A stretch of 64,000 nt of DNA, from assembly GCA_946480465.1 (NCBI GenBank), contig CAMLJY010000025.1, forward strand, positions 1 to 64,000, read 5' to 3'. Below are positions 23,771-34,428 of the stretch, in pieces. Positions within the stretch are counted from its first letter, which is position 1, and the number at the start of each line of letters is the position of its first letter. The notes under the pieces are model-generated. The model was not told where the DNA came from. It did not search any database and saw only the letters and a list, made by a program, of their open reading frames with translations. Position numbers and translations under genes: made by a program. Source of the stretch: an uncultured Burkholderiales bacterium (GTDB taxonomy: Bacteria > Pseudomonadota > Gammaproteobacteria > Burkholderiales > Burkholderiaceae).

Positions 23771-25405
23771 ATGTTCGACTACATCGTGATCGGCGGCGGT
23801 TCGGCGGGTTCGGTGCTGGCCGCCCGGCTCAGCGAAGACCCCTCGGTGAAGGTTTGCCTGCTGGAAGCGGGCGGGCCGGACAGCAGCGTGCTCATCCATT
23901 GCCCCGCCGGACTCGCGCTGCTGGCCAAGAACGGCCAGGCGAACTGGACCTTCCAGACCGTGCCGCAGCCCGGCCTCAACGGCCGCCGCGGCTACCAGCC
24001 ACGCGGCAAGGTGCTGGGCGGCTCGAGTTCGGTGAACGCGATGGTCTACATCCGCGGCCAGCGCGAGGACTACGACGCCTGGGCGGCCGAAGGCAACGCC
24101 GGCTGGTCCTTCGCCGACCTGCTGCCCTACTTCCGGCGCTCCGAGCACAACGAACGGGGCGCGGACGCCTACCACGCCACTGGCGGCCCGCTGAACGTGA
24201 TGGACCTGCGTTCGCCCAACCGCTACGGGCCGAACTTCATCGAGGCGGCGCAGCAGGCCGGCATCGCACTGAACCGCGACTTCAATGGCGCGACGCAGGA
24301 AGGCGTCGGCCCCTACCAGGTGACGCATCGCAACGGCGAGCGCTGCAGCACCGCCAAGGCCTACCTGACACCGAATCTGTCGCGTCCGAACCTGCGGGTG
24401 GTCACCCAGGCGCACACGACCCGGTTGCTCTTCGAAGGCCGCCGGGCCGTCGGCGTCGAATACCGCCGGGGCGACACGCTGGAGCAGGTGCGCGCACAGC
24501 GCGAGGTGCTGCTGTGCGCCGGCGCGCTGCAATCGCCGCAGATCCTGATGCTGAGCGGCATCGGCCCTGGCGCTCACCTGCGGCAGCACGGCATCAGCGT
24601 GCTGCACGACCTGCCCGGCGTCGGCGCCAACCTGCACGACCACGTCGACGTGGTGTTGGGGGTGGACGCGCCGCACCTGACGGACCTCTTCGGCCTGTCG
24701 CTCGTCGGTGCATGGAGAGCACTCCGCGCGATGAACGAATGGCGCGGCCGCCGCACCGGCCCGATGACGACCAACTTCGCCGAAGCCGGCGCCTTCATCA
24801 AGAGCAGCCCGGCGGTGGCGACACCGGACCTGCAACTGCATTTCGTGATCGGCAAGCTGGTGGACCACGGCCGCAAGACCGTGTTCGGCCACGGCTACTC
24901 CTGCCACGTCTGCCTGCTGCGGCCGTCCAGCCGCGGCACGCTGAAGCTGGCCAGCGCCGACCCGATGGCCGCGCCTCTGATCGACCCGAACTTCTTCGGC
25001 CACCCGGACGACATGCCGCGCATGGTGGCCGGCTTCAAGCTGATGCGCCACATCCTGTCGCAGCCGGCGCTGGCCGACCTGGGCGGGCGTGAAATGGCCT
25101 CGTCGGCCGGCGCGCGCAGCGATGCGGAGATCGAAGCCTTCATCCGCCAGTACGCAGACACCATCTACCACCCCGTGGGCTCGTGCCGCATGGGCTCGGG
25201 CCCGCTCGACGTCGTCGACGTCGAACTGCGGGTGCACGGCCTGCAGGGCCTGCGGGTGGTCGATGCGTCGATGATGCCCAGCATCGTCAGCGGCAACACC
25301 AACGCGCCGGTGATCGCGGTGGCCGAGAAGGCGGCCGACCTGATCAAGGCCACGGCCCGGGGCCCTGTGGCGCGAACCGCCGTGGCCGCGTCGATCGCCG
25401 CCTAG
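23771..25405 (+). CDS. GMC-family FAD-dependent oxidoreductase (choline/alcohol dehydrogenase-like)
   Basis: A 544-residue flavoenzyme that oxidises alcohols. The FAD-binding start is FDYIVIGGGSAGSVLAARLS. GMC signature 1 is RGKVLGGSSSVNAMVYIRG near residue 80 and signature 2 is GALQSPQILMLSGIGP near 250. The C-terminal active-site His-Asn pair lies in YHPVGSCRMG and SGNTNAPVIAVAEKAADLI. It is closest in pattern to choline dehydrogenase-like alcohol dehydrogenases with unknown substrate; betaine genes are absent nearby. GGAGA lies just before ATG 23771. Its stop shares CTAG with the stop of the convergent LysR gene. Confidence 0.9.
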   Translation: MFDYIVIGGGSAGSVLAARLSEDPSVKVCLLEAGGPDSSVLIHCPAGLALLAKNGQANWTFQTVPQPGLNGRRGYQPRGKVLGGSSSVNAMVYIRGQREDYDAWAAEGNAGWSFADLLPYFRRSEHNERGADAYHATGGPLNVMDLRSPNRYGPNFIEAAQQAGIALNRDFNGATQEGVGPYQVTHRNGERCSTAKAYLTPNLSRPNLRVVTQAHTTRLLFEGRRAVGVEYRRGDTLEQVRAQREVLLCAGALQSPQILMLSGIGPGAHLRQHGISVLHDLPGVGANLHDHVDVVLGVDAPHLTDLFGLSLVGAWRALRAMNEWRGRRTGPMTTNFAEAGAFIKSSPAVATPDLQLHFVIGKLVDHGRKTVFGHGYSCHVCLLRPSSRGTLKLASADPMAAPLIDPNFFGHPDDMPRMVAGFKLMRHILSQPALADLGGREMASSAGARSDAEIEAFIRQYADTIYHPVGSCRMGSGPLDVVDVELRVHGLQGLRVVDASMMPSIVSGNTNAPVIAVAEKAADLIKATARGPVARTAVAASIAA

Positions 25406-26343
25406 GAACGTTCCGCCGCGCGAGCACCAGGCGCCTCCAAGCCCCGCCCCTGCAGCACCGGCACCTGGCGCAGCCGCTGCGCCGCGAACCCGACGAAGGC
25501 CCGCACCTTCGCCGCCGCCATGCGGCCGGCGGGGTAGACGAGGTGCACAGGCACGGGCGGCCGCTCATGCCGGGCCAGCAACACGCGCAGGCGGCCGTCG
25601 CACACCTCGTCGGTCACCTGGTAGGCCAGGGCCTGGGCCAGGCCGAAGCCGGCGCAGGCCGCGGCGATCTTCGCGTCGACGTTGTTGACGACCAGGCGCT
25701 GCTGCGGCACCACCGCTTCGCGCCGGTCGCCGAACTGCCACGGCAGCTGCCCCTGCCCGTCCCGGCTGAAGCCGATGGCCTGGTGCCGGGACAGGTCTTC
25801 CGGCCTGTGCGGCTCACCATGGCGTTCAAGATAAGCAGGTGACGCCACGACGACGCGGCGCAGGTGCCCCACCGGCACGGCGGTGAGGCCGGAATCCGGC
25901 AACTGCGCGATGCGCAGCGCCACGTCATAGCCCTCGTCGATCAGGTGCACGACACGGTCGACAAAGAGGGCGCGCGCGCTGACGGCAGGCTGCGCCGCGA
26001 GGAAGTCCAGCAGCACGGGCGCGATGTGGCGGCGCCCGAACGTGGCGGGTGCGGTGACGGACAACACGCCCTGCGGCTCTTCGCGCCGGCCGCTCACCGC
26101 CGCCTCGGCAGCATCCAGCTCGCCGAGGATGCGGCGGCAGTCGGCCAAGAAGGCTTCGCCGGCCTCGGTCAGCCGCAGGCTGCGCGTGGTGCGGTGCAGC
26201 AGCGGCGTGCCCAGGCGTCTTTCCAGCGCGGCAATGGCACGCGTCACGGCCGGGGCGGAGCTGCCGCGCAGCCGAGCCGCGCGAGCCAAGCCGCCCGCAT
26301 CAGCCACGGCGACAAAGATGCGCAACGAGTCCAGATGATCCAT
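25402..26343 (-). CDS. LysR-family transcriptional regulator (CrgA/YafC-like)
   Basis: A 313-residue regulator. The N-terminal winged helix spans residues 1-60 (MDHLDSLRIFVAVADAGGLA, then GSSAPAVTRAIAALERRLG) and the C-terminal effector-binding domain starts near 85 (LSVTAPATFGRRHIAPVL). It is divergent from the GST/flavin-protein operon, with about 65-110 bases between starts, and so probably controls it. The ATG at 26343 begins the conserved MDHLDSLRIF; another lies three codons earlier. The 3' end overlaps the GMC gene by 4 bases. Confidence 0.92.
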   Translation of the reverse strand: MDHLDSLRIFVAVADAGGLARAARLRGSSAPAVTRAIAALERRLGTPLLHRTTRSLRLTEAGEAFLADCRRILGELDAAEAAVSGRREEPQGVLSVTAPATFGRRHIAPVLLDFLAAQPAVSARALFVDRVVHLIDEGYDVALRIAQLPDSGLTAVPVGHLRRVVVASPAYLERHGEPHRPEDLSRHQAIGFSRDGQGQLPWQFGDRREAVVPQQRLVVNNVDAKIAAACAGFGLAQALAYQVTDEVCDGRLRVLLARHERPPVPVHLVYPAGRMAAAKVRAFVGFAAQRLRQVPVLQGRGLEAPGARAAERS

Positions 26344-26452
26344 CACCAGCATTACGCCAGGCGAAAAACTGTCGTGTCAATCAAGCGGATTCCGTCCACG
26401 GCGGGCAATGAATACGCTGATGGTCTTCTCCACTGCTCCCCAACGCCCTGCC

Positions 26453-27076
26453 ATGACGACCCCACGCTCGCCCATCACGCTGTACCGCTACGCTCTCTCG
26501 GGCCATGCCCATCGGGCGCAGCTGATGCTGTCGCTGCTCGGGCTGCCACACCGCCTGGTCGAAGTCGACCTGATGAAGGGCGAGCACAAGACCCCCGACT
26601 TCCTCGCCCGCAACCTCTTCGGCCAGGTGCCGGTGATCGAGGACGGCGATTTCACCCTCGCCGACAGCAATGCGATCCTGGTCTACCTGGCACTGCACTA
26701 CGACACCGACCGCACCTGGCTGCCGGCCGACGTTCGCACGCAGTCCGAGGTGCAGCGCTGGCTGGGCGCCGCAGCCGGGCCGCTGGTGCGCGGGCCGGCC
26801 GCGGCGCGCTTGCAGCGCATCTCTGGCCAGGGCGACGGCGTCGCGCTGCATGCGCAAAGCCATCAGTTCTTCGCCCGCGTCGAGCAGCACCTGCAGCAGC
26901 GCGACTGGCTGGTCGGCGCGGCACCGACGATCGCCGACGTCGCGCTGTACAGCTACACGGCCCGGGCGCCCGAAGGTGGCATCCCGCTCGACGACTACCC
27001 GCGGCTGCGGGCCTGGCTGGCCCGGGTGGAGGTGTTGCCTGGGTTCATCCCGATGCCGGTCGCAGGCATGTCATGA
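26453..27076 (+). CDS. Glutathione S-transferase
   Basis: A roughly 207-residue cytosolic GST. The thioredoxin-like N-terminal domain begins ITLYRYALSGHAHRAQL and contains NLFGQVPVIEDGDFTLADSN, where the cis-Pro and the Asp-Ser glutathione contacts lie. The all-helical C-terminal domain ends with APTIADVALYSYTARAPEGG, including the N-capping Asp. Upstream ATG codons at 26408 and 26420 are also possible; 26453 fits domain length best, and none has a clear ribosome site. It overlaps the next gene by 4 bases (ATGA) and is divergent from a LysR regulator. It probably helps detoxify an electrophile sensed by that regulator. Confidence 0.9.
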   Translation: MTTPRSPITLYRYALSGHAHRAQLMLSLLGLPHRLVEVDLMKGEHKTPDFLARNLFGQVPVIEDGDFTLADSNAILVYLALHYDTDRTWLPADVRTQSEVQRWLGAAAGPLVRGPAAARLQRISGQGDGVALHAQSHQFFARVEQHLQQRDWLVGAAPTIADVALYSYTARAPEGGIPLDDYPRLRAWLARVEVLPGFIPMPVAGMS

Positions 27077-28104
27077 GCGCGCCCGGACCTTCCCGAGCGG
27101 GCACCCCGGATGCGCAGCCCATGACAGGCCATGTGCCGAGCGCCCCGGCCGATGCGCCGTTTCACGCCGGCGAGGTGGCGCTGCAAGCCTCCGTCGGCCT
27201 CGACGAACGGCTCGACCAGGTCGGCCGCAGCGTCATCCGCGACCATATGCCCGACCAGCACCGCGAACTGTTCGAACAGCTGCAGACCCTGCTGGTCGGC
27301 GCGCTGGATGCCGATGGCCAACCCTGGGCCGCGGTGCTGCACGGGGATCCCGGATTCGTCGCCACGCCCGACGCCCGCACGATGGGGGTGAGCGCCCTGC
27401 CCGGCGCGGATGACCCGGTTCGCCCGCTGATCGCGGCGGGCGCGCCATTGGGCCTGCTGGGGCTGCAGCCGCACACGCGGCGCCGCAACCGCATGAACGG
27501 GCGGATCGTGCGCACCGACGCGCAGGGCTTCACCGTCCAGGTGGCGCAGAGCTTCGGCAATTGCCCGAAGTACATCCAGGCGCGCGAGCCGCAACGCGTG
27601 GATCGCCAGCCGCAGCCGGCGCGCCTGGAAGGCCCGCGGCTGGGCGGGCCAGCGCGCGCGCTGGTGGCGGCGGCCGACACGCTCTTCATCGCCTCCGCCA
27701 GCGGCCCGGTCATCGGGGCGGCGCGGGCAGAAGGGGTGGACGTGTCACACCGTGGCGGCCCAAGTGGCTTCGTGGGCCTCGACGAACACGAAGCCGCCAC
27801 CGTGCTGACGCTGCCCGACTACAGCGGCAATTTCATGTTCAACACGCTCGGCAACCTGCGCTCATGGCCCCGCGCGGGCCTGCTGTTCATCGACCACGAC
27901 AGCGGCGACCTGCTGCAACTGGCGGTGCAGACCTGGCAGACGCTGTCCGGGCCCGAGGTGGCCCGCTGGCCGGGTGCCCAGCGCCTGCTGCATGCCCGCG
28001 TGCTGCACGGCGTGTGGCGGCCGGGCGCGCTGCCGCTGCGCTGGACCGCGCCGGCCTTCGCCCCCCAGTTCGAGGCCTTTGCGGGAAAACCCGTCCACGC
28101 CTGA
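27073..28104 (+). CDS. Pyridoxamine 5'-phosphate oxidase-family FMN-binding protein
   Basis: A 343-residue flavin-reductase-like protein with the split beta-barrel of the PNPOx family. The first half has AALHGDPGF-like core segments (WAAVLHGDPGFVATPD) and GNCPKYIQAR near residue 165, a hallmark of the long PNPOx-like proteins. The second half repeats the fold (DTLFIASASG; SHRGGPSGFVGLDE; LPDYSGNFMFNTLGNL; LLFIDHDSGDLLQL). Function is unproven; relatives bind FMN. It is coupled to the GST gene by a 4-base overlap, suggesting a joint redox or detoxification role under the LysR protein. Confidence 0.85.
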   Translation: MSAPGPSRAGTPDAQPMTGHVPSAPADAPFHAGEVALQASVGLDERLDQVGRSVIRDHMPDQHRELFEQLQTLLVGALDADGQPWAAVLHGDPGFVATPDARTMGVSALPGADDPVRPLIAAGAPLGLLGLQPHTRRRNRMNGRIVRTDAQGFTVQVAQSFGNCPKYIQAREPQRVDRQPQPARLEGPRLGGPARALVAAADTLFIASASGPVIGAARAEGVDVSHRGGPSGFVGLDEHEAATVLTLPDYSGNFMFNTLGNLRSWPRAGLLFIDHDSGDLLQLAVQTWQTLSGPEVARWPGAQRLLHARVLHGVWRPGALPLRWTAPAFAPQFEAFAGKPVHA

Positions 28105-28420
28105 CGGGCCTGTGCCACAATCCCGGGCTTCGCCGATCGGCACCCCGATCGGCGATTCTTCGTTCATCTCCCTGACCCTCATCGAGCCGGGCCCTGCCGC
28201 AGCGCAGGGAGCACATGCCGCGTCTCGAGGCCTGGTTGGCGGCGATGCCGTCGCTCCAGACGTTCGGGCCCGTCGGCTCCCACCTGCAGCTCCTGCAGGC
28301 GCCGTCATCCGCTCCCTTGGCGACTCCACCTGCGGCGTGCATCCGTTTGCGCGCGCCGCGGCCGTGCCTTGCCGTGGCCTTCGGGCCACCGGGGCATGGC
28401 TTGCTCGATGAAAGCGTTCC
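28105..28420. other. 316-base leader of the helicase gene
   Basis: No gene is supported here. It begins with a terminator-like hairpin for the flavin-protein operon. The rest probably contains the helicase promoter and a long untranslated leader, as is usual for cold-induced DEAD-box genes. No riboswitch class is recognised. Confidence 0.5.
28131..28158 (+). terminator. Terminator-like hairpin after the PNPOx-like gene
   Basis: A perfect 10-base stem, CGCCGATCGG / CCGATCGGCG (28131-28140, 28145-28154), has a CACC loop and is followed by ATTCTT. It lies 27 bases past the stop. The U tract is weak, so termination may be partial. Confidence 0.6.
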
Positions 28421-30064
<1,644 letters not shown>

Positions 30065-30316
30065 CGCGGCGGCGGCACGCCGGCGCACGCGCTGGTGTGC
30101 CGCATAACGCGCGATAGGCGCGGCAGCAGCCTCCCGCTGCCGCCCTCCGGATCCCGCCCGCCGCCCGGCATGGCGGGGCGGCGCGAGCTCTCACGCACTT
30201 CGATGGCACCCCGTGCCCCGGGGCTAACACGGCCCTGCCCATTCGGGCGAACAGGCTATGCTTGCCGCCCCTCCTCCGCCGCACGCGCGGCACGTCCTCA
30301 CGCTTCCCGCTCTGCG

Positions 30317-30781
30317 ATGGCCGGCATCCACATCACCGACATCGAATCGGCCATCAACTGGTGGCGCGAACGTTCGCCGTCGCCCGACGGCATCAGCGCC
30401 TGCCCCGAGGTGCGCGCGCTGGCCGAGGTCTACGCGCTGATGGTGTATTACCGCGAACCGCTGGCCGACGAGGACACGATGCCTCCGGACGCGCGCGCCG
30501 CCTGGCTCGCCTGGTATGCCCACACGCCCGACGCACCGTGCATCGCCATCTGCTCCACTGCGCAGGGTGATGCCGTGTGCAAGGGCTGCGGCCGCACCGA
30601 GGGCGAGGTGCAGGACTGGCCGGTGATGAGCCCGGCCGAAAAGCGCATCGTCTGGCGCCGCATCACCCAGGAAGGCACGGCCTGGCGCTTCAACCGCTAC
30701 GCCGAACGCGCCCGCCACGCCCGCGGCATCGACCACCCCACGGCGGAGAGCCTCGGGGCCGAGCCGCGACCACCGGCATGA
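30317..30781 (+). CDS. DUF3717-DUF1289 fusion protein
   Basis: A 154-residue protein. The first half (MAGIHITDIESAINWWRERS, EVRALAEVYALMVYYR) matches DUF3717. The second half holds a four-cysteine DUF1289 module (PCIAICSTAQGDAVCKGCGR, C-x3-C-x8-C-x2-C) followed by WPVMSPAEKRIVWRRI. The cysteines could bind zinc or an iron-sulfur cluster; no function is established for either part. The start ATG 30317 begins the DUF3717 signature. The stop overlaps the MATE start (ATGA), so the two are translationally coupled. Confidence 0.85.
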   Translation: MAGIHITDIESAINWWRERSPSPDGISACPEVRALAEVYALMVYYREPLADEDTMPPDARAAWLAWYAHTPDAPCIAICSTAQGDAVCKGCGRTEGEVQDWPVMSPAEKRIVWRRITQEGTAWRFNRYAERARHARGIDHPTAESLGAEPRPPA

Positions 30782-32202
30782 CCGGCCACGGCTTCGCGGC
30801 CAGCGTGCGGCGCATCGTGCCGCTGGCCTGGCCGGTGTTCGTCGGCCAGCTGGCGGTGCTCGGTTTCTCGACCGTCGACACCGTGCTGGTCGCACGCCAC
30901 TCCGCCACGGACCTCGCGGCGCTCGCGGTCGGCTCTGCCGCCTTCGTCACCGTCTTCATCGGCCTGATGGGCGTCGTGCTGGCGGTGGGTCCGATCGTCG
31001 GCCAGCTGTACGGCGCGCGCCGCCTCCAGGAGGCGGGCCGGCAGCTGCACCAGGCGGTGTGGCTCGCCATCGGGCTCTCGGTGCTGGGCAGCCTGCTGCT
31101 GGCGTTCCCGGCGCCCTTCCTCGCGTTGTCGCAGGCGGGGCCGGAAATGGCACCCAAAGTACGCGGCTACCTGCTGGCACTGGCGTTCTCGCTGCCTGCG
31201 TCGCTGCTGTTCACCGCCTACCGCGGCTTCAACACCGCGGTGTCCCGGCCCAAGGCGGTGATGGCACTGCAGATCGGCGGGCTGGCCCTGAAGGTGCCGC
31301 TGTCGCTGGCGCTGGTCTCCGGGGCGCCGGCACTCGGCCTGCCGGCACTGGGCGTGCAGGGCTGCGGCATCGCGACCCTGGTGGCGATGTGGGCCCAGGC
31401 CATCGCCGCCTACGTGGTGCTGCGCCGCGATCGCTTCTACGCGCCCTTCTCGCTCGGCGGCCACGGGCTGGCGCGGCCGGACGCCGCCTCGCTGCGCGCG
31501 CTGCTGAAGCTGGGCGTGCCGATGGGCCTGGCGATCCTGATCGAGGTGACCGGCTTCGCCTTCATGGCGATCTTCATCGCGCGCCTGGGCGAAACGCCGG
31601 TGGCCGGCCACCAGATCGCGGCCAACCTGGTGGCGCTGCTGTTCATGATGCCGCTGGGCCTGGCCAATGCCACCGGCACGCTGGTGGCCCAGCGCATCGG
31701 CGCCGAGGACTGGCGCGACGCCCGGCGCCTGGGGTGCCACGGCGTGCAGTTGGCGCTGCTGGTGGCACTCGCCATGGGCGGCGCGGTGTACCTGCTGCGC
31801 GGCGAAGTGGTGCGGCTGTACACCAGCAACCCGGCTGTGATCGCCGCCGCGCTGCCGCTGCTGGCGTGGGTGGCCCTCTTCCATGCGGCCGATGCGGTGC
31901 AGACGGCGGCCGCCTTCGTGCTGCGGGCTTGGCGCATCGCGACCGCGCCGCTCGTGATCTACGCCGTCGCACTGTGGGGCGTGGGCCTGGGCGGCGGCTA
32001 CTGGTTCGCCTTCGCGACGCCCGTTTTCGTACCGGCGGGCTGGAACGGCGCGCCGGGGTTCTGGAGCGCCTCGACCGCCGGCCTGGCCATTGCGGCGACG
32101 GGGCTCAGCGCCTTCCTGGCCATGGTGCACCGGGCGAAGCGCCGCGAGGCCGGCTCCCGCCCGCAGCGGCCCGGAACGGACCGGCATCCGCCGGCAGGCT
32201 GA
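30778..32202 (+). CDS. MATE-family multidrug/cation efflux transporter
   Basis: A 474-residue inner-membrane exporter with 12 hydrophobic helices in two halves (IVPLAWPVFVGQLAVLGFST near residue 12; LGVPMGLAILIEVTGFAFM near 245). The MATE-type motif segments TVLVARHSATDLAALAVGSA and GETPVAGHQIAANLVALLF are characteristic of NorM-like proteins that exchange Na+ or H+ for cationic drugs. The substrate is unknown. It overlaps the DUF1289 gene by 4 bases at the start. At its 3' end it overlaps the convergent histidine-kinase gene by 98 bases, unusually long. Confidence 0.9.
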   Translation: MTGHGFAASVRRIVPLAWPVFVGQLAVLGFSTVDTVLVARHSATDLAALAVGSAAFVTVFIGLMGVVLAVGPIVGQLYGARRLQEAGRQLHQAVWLAIGLSVLGSLLLAFPAPFLALSQAGPEMAPKVRGYLLALAFSLPASLLFTAYRGFNTAVSRPKAVMALQIGGLALKVPLSLALVSGAPALGLPALGVQGCGIATLVAMWAQAIAAYVVLRRDRFYAPFSLGGHGLARPDAASLRALLKLGVPMGLAILIEVTGFAFMAIFIARLGETPVAGHQIAANLVALLFMMPLGLANATGTLVAQRIGAEDWRDARRLGCHGVQLALLVALAMGGAVYLLRGEVVRLYTSNPAVIAAALPLLAWVALFHAADAVQTAAAFVLRAWRIATAPLVIYAVALWGVGLGGGYWFAFATPVFVPAGWNGAPGFWSASTAGLAIAATGLSAFLAMVHRAKRREAGSRPQRPGTDRHPPAG

Positions 32203-33598
32203 TCACGAAGCAGGAGCCGCCGCCGGGCCGCGGCTCGCAACGCACGCTGCCGGCGTGGTGCCGGGCGATCTGCCGCACGAGGCTCAGGCCCAGGCCCACG
32301 CCGCCCTCGCGCTCGGCATGGCCGGGCAGGCGGAAGAAGGCCTCGAAGATGCGCTCGCGGTAGGCCTCGGGCACGCCCGGCCCGCGGTCGCAAACCCAGG
32401 CTTCGGCTCCGCCCGCGGCACCGCGGCGGATCTCGACCTCGACGGCGTCGCCACCGTAGCGGCGCGCGTTCTCCAGCAGGTTGCGCAGCGCCCGGCGCAG
32501 CAGGCGTTCGCTGCCCTGCACCGTCACCGCCTCGCCGCCGGCCTGGGCGCCGACCCGCGCCGCTTCTTCAGCAGCCAGCCCGAGCAGTTCGACCGGCTCC
32601 TGGCGCTCCATCGTCGCGGAGGCGTCGAGCCGGCTGGCCAGCAGCACCTCCTCGACCAGCGCGTCCAGCTCAGCGACGTTGGCGTCGATCTCGCGACGCA
32701 GCGTGGCGCGCTGCGCGTCGCCCGCGTCGGCGTACAGCGCCACCGCCATCTTCAGGCGCGCCAGCGGCGAGCGCAGCTCGTGGCTGGCATTGGCCAGCAG
32801 GCTCTGGTGCGAGCGCACCAACGCCTCGATGCGCTCGGCGGCACGGTTGAAGGTCCCGGCGACGGCAGCCACCTCGTCCTTACCCGCATCGTCGACACGC
32901 TGGCCCAGCCGGCCCTCGCCGAAGGCTTCGACGCCTTGCTTCAAGGCCTCCAGCCGCCGCGTCAGGCGACGCACCACCGGATAAGCCCCCGCCGCCACCG
33001 CCACCAGCAGCACGCCCAGCAGCACGGCCATGCCGAGCGCCCCCGGCCAGGCGGACGGGAACAACGGCAGTACCGACGGCGGCCCGACACCGCGGCGCGG
33101 CGGCTCGGCTGCTGGATCGGGTCCCCGGCCGCCCTCGCCGAACGCGGGGCGCCGGAAGCCCGGCTCCGCGCCCGGGCCAGCCGGGGCGCCCGGTCCCGCT
33201 CCCTGGACGGGCAGCCGGCGGAAGGGACGGCGCGAGATCCACAGCGTGCGTCCGTCGTCGAGCCTGACCGCGATGGAAGGAATACCTTCCATCTCGCGGC
33301 GCAGGAAGCTCTCGGCCGCGGCGATGCGGCGGCCGCGCCCATCGTCCAGCGCCATCGGCAGGCGCAAGCGCTGGGACCATTCGTGCAAGGCATCGGCCTG
33401 CTCGGCCGGCGGAGCATCCGCGGGAGGCAGTGAACGCTGCACCAGTTCGGCCCAGGCCGACAGGCGCTCCATCGCGATCGCCTCGATGCGGACCCGCTCT
33501 TCCGACAGCTGCCGCTGCCACAGCCAGCTCGACAGCAGGGCGAAAAGCAGCAGCGCCGCGACCACCGTGAGCCAGATCCGCAGGTACAGCGACTTCAT
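32105..33598 (-). CDS. Two-component sensor histidine kinase (OmpR-partner, Cpx-like)
   Basis: A 497-residue membrane kinase. TM1 is about residues 10-28. A periplasmic domain to about 185 carries a Pro/Gly-rich stretch. TM2 (LLGVLLVAVAAGAYPVV) and HAMP follow. The H-box is ANASHELRSPLARLK with the phospho-accepting His near residue 276, the N-box LLENARRYGG near 390, G1 DRGPGVP, F box IFEAFFRL and G2 GGVGLGLSLV. It follows the response regulator by 66 bases in the same operon, and the first gene is a Spy/CpxP-like periplasmic protein. This suggests envelope-stress or metal sensing. The last 98 bases are antisense to the MATE gene end. Confidence 0.9.
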   Translation of the reverse strand: MKSLYLRIWLTVVAALLLFALLSSWLWQRQLSEERVRIEAIAMERLSAWAELVQRSLPPADAPPAEQADALHEWSQRLRLPMALDDGRGRRIAAAESFLRREMEGIPSIAVRLDDGRTLWISRRPFRRLPVQGAGPGAPAGPGAEPGFRRPAFGEGGRGPDPAAEPPRRGVGPPSVLPLFPSAWPGALGMAVLLGVLLVAVAAGAYPVVRRLTRRLEALKQGVEAFGEGRLGQRVDDAGKDEVAAVAGTFNRAAERIEALVRSHQSLLANASHELRSPLARLKMAVALYADAGDAQRATLRREIDANVAELDALVEEVLLASRLDASATMERQEPVELLGLAAEEAARVGAQAGGEAVTVQGSERLLRRALRNLLENARRYGGDAVEVEIRRGAAGGAEAWVCDRGPGVPEAYRERIFEAFFRLPGHAEREGGVGLGLSLVRQIARHHAGSVRCEPRPGGGSCFVISLPADAGPFRAAAGGSRPRGASPGAPWPGRR

Positions 33599-33664
33599 GC
33601 CGCACCCCGCGGCGGCCGACGCACGCCGCGCGCACGGCCAGGCCGGGGGCGCAGCGAAGCACCG

Positions 33665-34372
33665 CTACTCGTCGGCATCCTGCTTGCGGGCGAAGACGTA
33701 GCCTGAGCCGCGAACGGTCAGCACACGCTTGGGGTTCTTCGGATCGTCCTCGATGCAGGCGCGGATGCGGGAGACGTGCACGTCGATGCTGCGGTCGAAG
33801 GCCTCCATCGGATGGCCCTTCAGCGCATCCATGATCTGGTCGCGCGACAGCACGCGGCCCGCACTCTGGGCCAGCACCACCAGCAGGTCGAACTGGTGGC
33901 CGGTGAGGTCGGCTGCCCTGCCGTCGATGCGGGCCTGGCGCGCACCCAGGTCGATCTCGAGGCGGCCGAAGCGCATCACGTCGTCCGCCGCGGCCTCGGG
34001 CTCGGCGCGGCGCAGCAGCGCCTTCACCCGCGCCAGCAGCTCGCGCGGCTCGAAGGGCTTGGGCAGGTAGTCGTCGGCGCCCAGCTCGAGGCCGACCACG
34101 CGGTCCAGCGGCTCGCCCCGCGCGGTGAGCATCAGCAGCGGCAGGCGCTTCAGGCGCGGATCGGCCCGCAGCTCGCGCGTCAGGTCCAGGCCGTCGCCAT
34201 CGGGCAGCATCAGGTCGAGCACCAGGGCATCGTAGCCGCCGGTCTTCAGCCGTTCACGGCCCGCGGAGAGCGAGCCCGCCGTGTCCACCTGGTAGCTGTT
34301 GCCACGCAGGTAGTCGCCGATCATCGCCGTGAGGCGCGCGTCGTCATCGATCAACAGCAGGCGTGCGGTCAT
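33665..34372 (-). CDS. OmpR/PhoB-family response regulator (CpxR-like)
   Basis: A 235-residue regulator. Receiver residues: acidic LLIDDDARL near residue 8, phospho-acceptor Asp53 in LVLDLMLPDGDGLD, Thr in LLMLTARGE, and Lys in DDYLPKPFEPREL. The C-terminal winged helix includes LTGHQFDLLVVLAQSAGRVL and SIDVHVSRIRACIEDDPKNP, the transactivation loop and recognition helix. MTARLLLIDDD at 34372 is the expected start; the frame stays open 33 bases further up. It lies between the Spy-like gene and the kinase gene on the same strand. Confidence 0.93.
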   Translation of the reverse strand: MTARLLLIDDDARLTAMIGDYLRGNSYQVDTAGSLSAGRERLKTGGYDALVLDLMLPDGDGLDLTRELRADPRLKRLPLLMLTARGEPLDRVVGLELGADDYLPKPFEPRELLARVKALLRRAEPEAAADDVMRFGRLEIDLGARQARIDGRAADLTGHQFDLLVVLAQSAGRVLSRDQIMDALKGHPMEAFDRSIDVHVSRIRACIEDDPKNPKRVLTVRGSGYVFARKQDADE

Positions 34373-34428
34373 GGCGACGTGTGCGGAGGTCGGAGCATCC
34401 GCCAAGTATCGGAGATCGACGCCACCGC

